Below, piece by piece: positions 22,587 through 24,452 of a stretch of 24,452 nt of DNA. Source of the DNA: Deltaproteobacteria bacterium UBA6106 (GTDB lineage Bacteria > Desulfobacterota > Syntrophorhabdia > Syntrophorhabdales > Syntrophorhabdaceae); contig DIWM01000033.1 of the NCBI GenBank assembly GCA_002428485.1, forward strand, positions 1 through 24,452. The letters are read 5' to 3'. The notes beneath the pieces are model-generated. The model ran no database searches. It had not been told where the DNA came from and saw only the letters and a program-made list of their open reading frames with translations. A program made the position numbers and the translations under genes. Position 1 is the first letter of the stretch; every line of letters starts with the position of its first letter.

Positions 22587-23563
22587 CCCATCATGGAGCG
22601 GAGTTCCTTCCCTACCTTTTCAACAAGGTGCTCACCTTCGATCTTCTTCAAGGCGTTGTAGACAGGTCTGCCTGCCATGTTCTCGAGGATCCACTCCCTC
22701 GCGAACTCACCGCTTACGATCTCATCGAGTATGGCCCTCATCTCTTCCCTGGTCTCTTCGGAGACAACCCTGCGTCCCCGCGTCATATCGCCATATTCGG
22801 CGGTGTCGCTTATGGAATACCGCATGTATGACATGCCGCCTTCGTACATGAGGTCGACGATGAGCTTCAGCTCGTGGAGGCATTCAAAGTATGCGATCTC
22901 AGGCTGGTAGCCGGCTTCGACGAGGGTGTCAAACCCAGCCTTGACGAGCTCTGTAGCGCCGCCGCATAATACTGCCTGCTCCCCGAAGAGGTCTGTCTCC
23001 GTTTCTTCCTTGAAGCTTGTTTCAATGACCCCGGCCCTGGTGGCTCCGATCCCTTTTGCGTAGGCAAGGGCTGTCTTCTTTGCTTTTTTTGTGTAGTCCT
23101 GGTATACGGCGATGAGCGAAGGCACGCCCGCGCCCCGTTCGTATTCCCTCCGGACGAGATGTCCCGGGCCCTTGGGTGCTATCATGATCACATCGATATC
23201 CGGCGGCGGGACTATCTGGTTGTAATGAATATTGAAGCCGTGGGAAAAGACGAGGGTATCGCCTTTTTTCAGGTTGTCCCTGATCTCTGTTTTATAAAGT
23301 TGCGCCTGAACGTTGTCCTGTGCGAGTATCTGGATAACGTCAGCTTCCTTTGCGGCCTTTGCAGCGCTTACCGGTTTGAATTTATGGCTCAGAGCGAGCT
23401 TGTAGTTCGGCGTTCCCTCCAGTTCGGCAACGATAACCTGTACGCCGCTGTCGCGCAGGTTCTGTGCCTGCGCGTGCCCCTGGCTTCCATACCCGATGAT
23501 AGCTACCTTTTTCCCTTTTAGTACACCCAGATCTGCGTCGCGGTCATAATACATTTTAGCCAT
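22565..23563 (-). CDS. ilvC: Ketol-acid reductoisomerase, class I
   Basis: The ATG at 23563 (MAKMYYDRDADL) is eight bases after GGAGG and matches the usual N-terminus; the ATG at 23569 is too close to that site. 332 residues is the class I length. The Rossmann motif is GYGSQGHAQ (24-32), the catalytic Lys is in IAPKGPGH, and metal ligands are in TDLFGEQ and ECLHELK. It converts acetolactate or acetohydroxybutyrate to the dihydroxy acids of valine and isoleucine synthesis. The β2-αB cofactor loop reads VAELEGTPNY where NADPH enzymes have a VGLRKGSxT-like loop: the phosphate-binding Arg becomes Leu and acidic residues appear, suggesting NADH use. It overlaps ilvN by eight bases. Confidence 0.97.
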   Translation of the reverse strand: MAKMYYDRDADLGVLKGKKVAIIGYGSQGHAQAQNLRDSGVQVIVAELEGTPNYKLALSHKFKPVSAAKAAKEADVIQILAQDNVQAQLYKTEIRDNLKKGDTLVFSHGFNIHYNQIVPPPDIDVIMIAPKGPGHLVRREYERGAGVPSLIAVYQDYTKKAKKTALAYAKGIGATRAGVIETSFKEETETDLFGEQAVLCGGATELVKAGFDTLVEAGYQPEIAYFECLHELKLIVDLMYEGGMSYMRYSISDTAEYGDMTRGRRVVSEETREEMRAILDEIVSGEFAREWILENMAGRPVYNALKKIEGEHLVEKVGKELRSMMGWIGRKG

Positions 23564-24083
23564 CTTCATTTCCTCCTTTTGGCTGTTTTTCCTTTGTCTT
23601 TACGGTCTTGTCACCCCGCGCCATCGCGATCGGCCCGGTTCTGACAAGGTCTTTTATCCCCAGCGGCCTGACGAGGGCCAGGAATGCCCTCAGTTTTTCA
23701 TCGTCTCCTGTGATCATAATGGTATATGTCTTCGGGGACACATCTATGATCTTTCCCCGGAATATCTCGACCATCCGCAGGATCTCCTCCCTGGTTTTTT
23801 CGTCGGCATTGATCTTTACAAGCACCATCTCCCTGGAAACATAGTCTGTATCCCTGAAGTCGATGACCTTTATGACGTTGATCAGCTTGTTGAGCTGCTT
23901 CAGTATCTGTTCGATGATCGCATCATCCCCTGTCGTTACGATAGTCATGGTCGAGATCGTGGGGTCCAGGGTCTCGGCAACGCAGAGGCTCTCGATATTG
24001 AACCCCCTTCCGCTGAATAGACCGGAGATCCTCGAAAGCACTCCGAATTCGTTCTCGACGAGAACTGATATGGTATGTCTCAC
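23556..24083 (-). CDS. ilvN: Acetolactate synthase small (regulatory) subunit
   Basis: A 175-residue IlvN/IlvH. The N-terminal ACT domain begins RHTISVLVENEFGVLSRI and includes GLFSGRGFNIESLCV, the valine-binding region for feedback control. A second ACT-like C-terminal domain covers about 80-160 (REMVLVKINAD, VSPKTYTIMITGDDEKL). The tail is Lys-rich (KTVKTKEKQPKGG). The start is a GTG at 24083, five bases after AGGAGG. It binds and activates the large subunit, whose gene ends nine bases upstream. Confidence 0.96.
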   Translation of the reverse strand: MRHTISVLVENEFGVLSRISGLFSGRGFNIESLCVAETLDPTISTMTIVTTGDDAIIEQILKQLNKLINVIKVIDFRDTDYVSREMVLVKINADEKTREEILRMVEIFRGKIIDVSPKTYTIMITGDDEKLRAFLALVRPLGIKDLVRTGPIAMARGDKTVKTKEKQPKGGNEDG

Positions 24084-24092
24084 GGTTTCCTC

Positions 24093-24452
24093 CTAAACGA
24101 GAAGCATCTCTTTAAGCGAAGCCCCGGCGGGAACCATCGGGTAGACGCACTCCCCGGGATCTACGTGGACGTCGATGAAGGTTGGCTGATTGTTGACGAA
24201 TGCCTCTTTCAGCACCTTGTCTATATCCTTTTCTTTATCTATCATGTAGCCGGCTGCGCCATATGCCTCTGCGACCTTTACAAAATCAGGGCAGGGCAGA
24301 CATGTCCACGTATAGCGTTTTTTGTAAAATAGCTCCTGCCATTGCCTTACCATCCCGAGGAACCCGTTGTTGAGTATGACGACCTTCACGGGAAGTTTGT
24401 GCTGGACCGCCGTAGCAAGCTCCTGAATGTTCATCTGGATGCTGCCGTCGCC
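24093..24452 (-). CDS. ilvB: Acetolactate synthase large subunit, C-terminal part only
   Basis: The 120 codons in the window run in frame off the right edge. They open with GDGSIQMN and, about 20 residues on, LNN: the GDG(x)~26NN thiamine-diphosphate motif. The segment NNGFLGMVRQWQELFY includes the Trp tied to herbicide sensitivity in plant enzymes, followed by FIDVHVDPGECVYPMVPAG, the usual C-terminus. The enzyme condenses pyruvate (or pyruvate and 2-oxobutyrate) in branched-chain amino acid synthesis. The N-terminal part and the promoter lie outside the window. Confidence 0.96.
   Translation of the reverse strand, partial: GDGSIQMNIQELATAVQHKLPVKVVILNNGFLGMVRQWQELFYKKRYTWTCLPCPDFVKVAEAYGAAGYMIDKEKDIDKVLKEAFVNNQPTFIDVHVDPGECVYPMVPAGASLKEMLLV

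Overview
The window looks like chromosomal DNA from a Deltaproteobacterium (Desulfobacterota), perhaps a syntrophic or anaerobic lineage. The clues are the gene order ilvB-ilvN-ilvC-psd-pssA, the adjacency secA-argJ, a LexA of the usual cleavable type, strong Shine-Dalgarno sites, and intergenic spaces full of short degenerate repeats. Genus cannot be read from the sequence. No tRNA, rRNA, CRISPR array, transposase or phage gene was seen.

Layout. 1-1717 (+): a 5'-truncated HNH endonuclease, a HIT-family Ap4A-phosphorylase-like protein and a nucleoside phosphorylase-family protein, tightly packed. 1718-2127: a gene-free gap with a dispersed structured repeat (copy A), then lexA (+). 2782-5435 (-): a secreted 5'-nucleotidase translationally coupled (ATGA) to a preceding aminotransferase-fold protein that lacks the PLP lysine. 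5539-6333 (-): a duplicated membrane protein. 6550-11424 (+): a 1,624-residue secreted FecR-domain protein made of three large repeated modules, one of which carries an inserted seven-blade propeller. 11641-12572 (+): a HAD phosphatase coupled to a small zinc-ribbon protein. 12798-15432 (-): UDP-glucose dehydrogenase, UDP-glucuronate decarboxylase and a small Cys-rich protein; the first two make UDP-xylose. 15523-19347 (-): secA then argJ. 19455-19925 (-): a small P-type-ATPase-like HAD protein. 19932-20558: a gap with repeat copy B. 20559-21221 (+): another HAD hydrolase, overlapping the end of pssA. 21160-24452 (-): ilvB (partial), ilvN, ilvC, psd, pssA, joining branched-chain amino acid synthesis to phosphatidylethanolamine synthesis in one run of overlapping genes.

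Most genes are housekeeping. The unusual material is: (i) the lysine-less aminotransferase homologue coupled to a secreted nucleotidase; (ii) the modular FecR/propeller protein with near-identical tandem DNA repeats; (iii) a two-copy repeat element with terminal and nested inverted repeats and a hairpin whose stem is kept while its loop changes; (iv) a short repeat just after stop codons, which in one case supplies the stop codon; and (v) a ketol-acid reductoisomerase whose cofactor loop suggests NADH rather than NADPH use. All calls come from reading the sequence; no database search was run.
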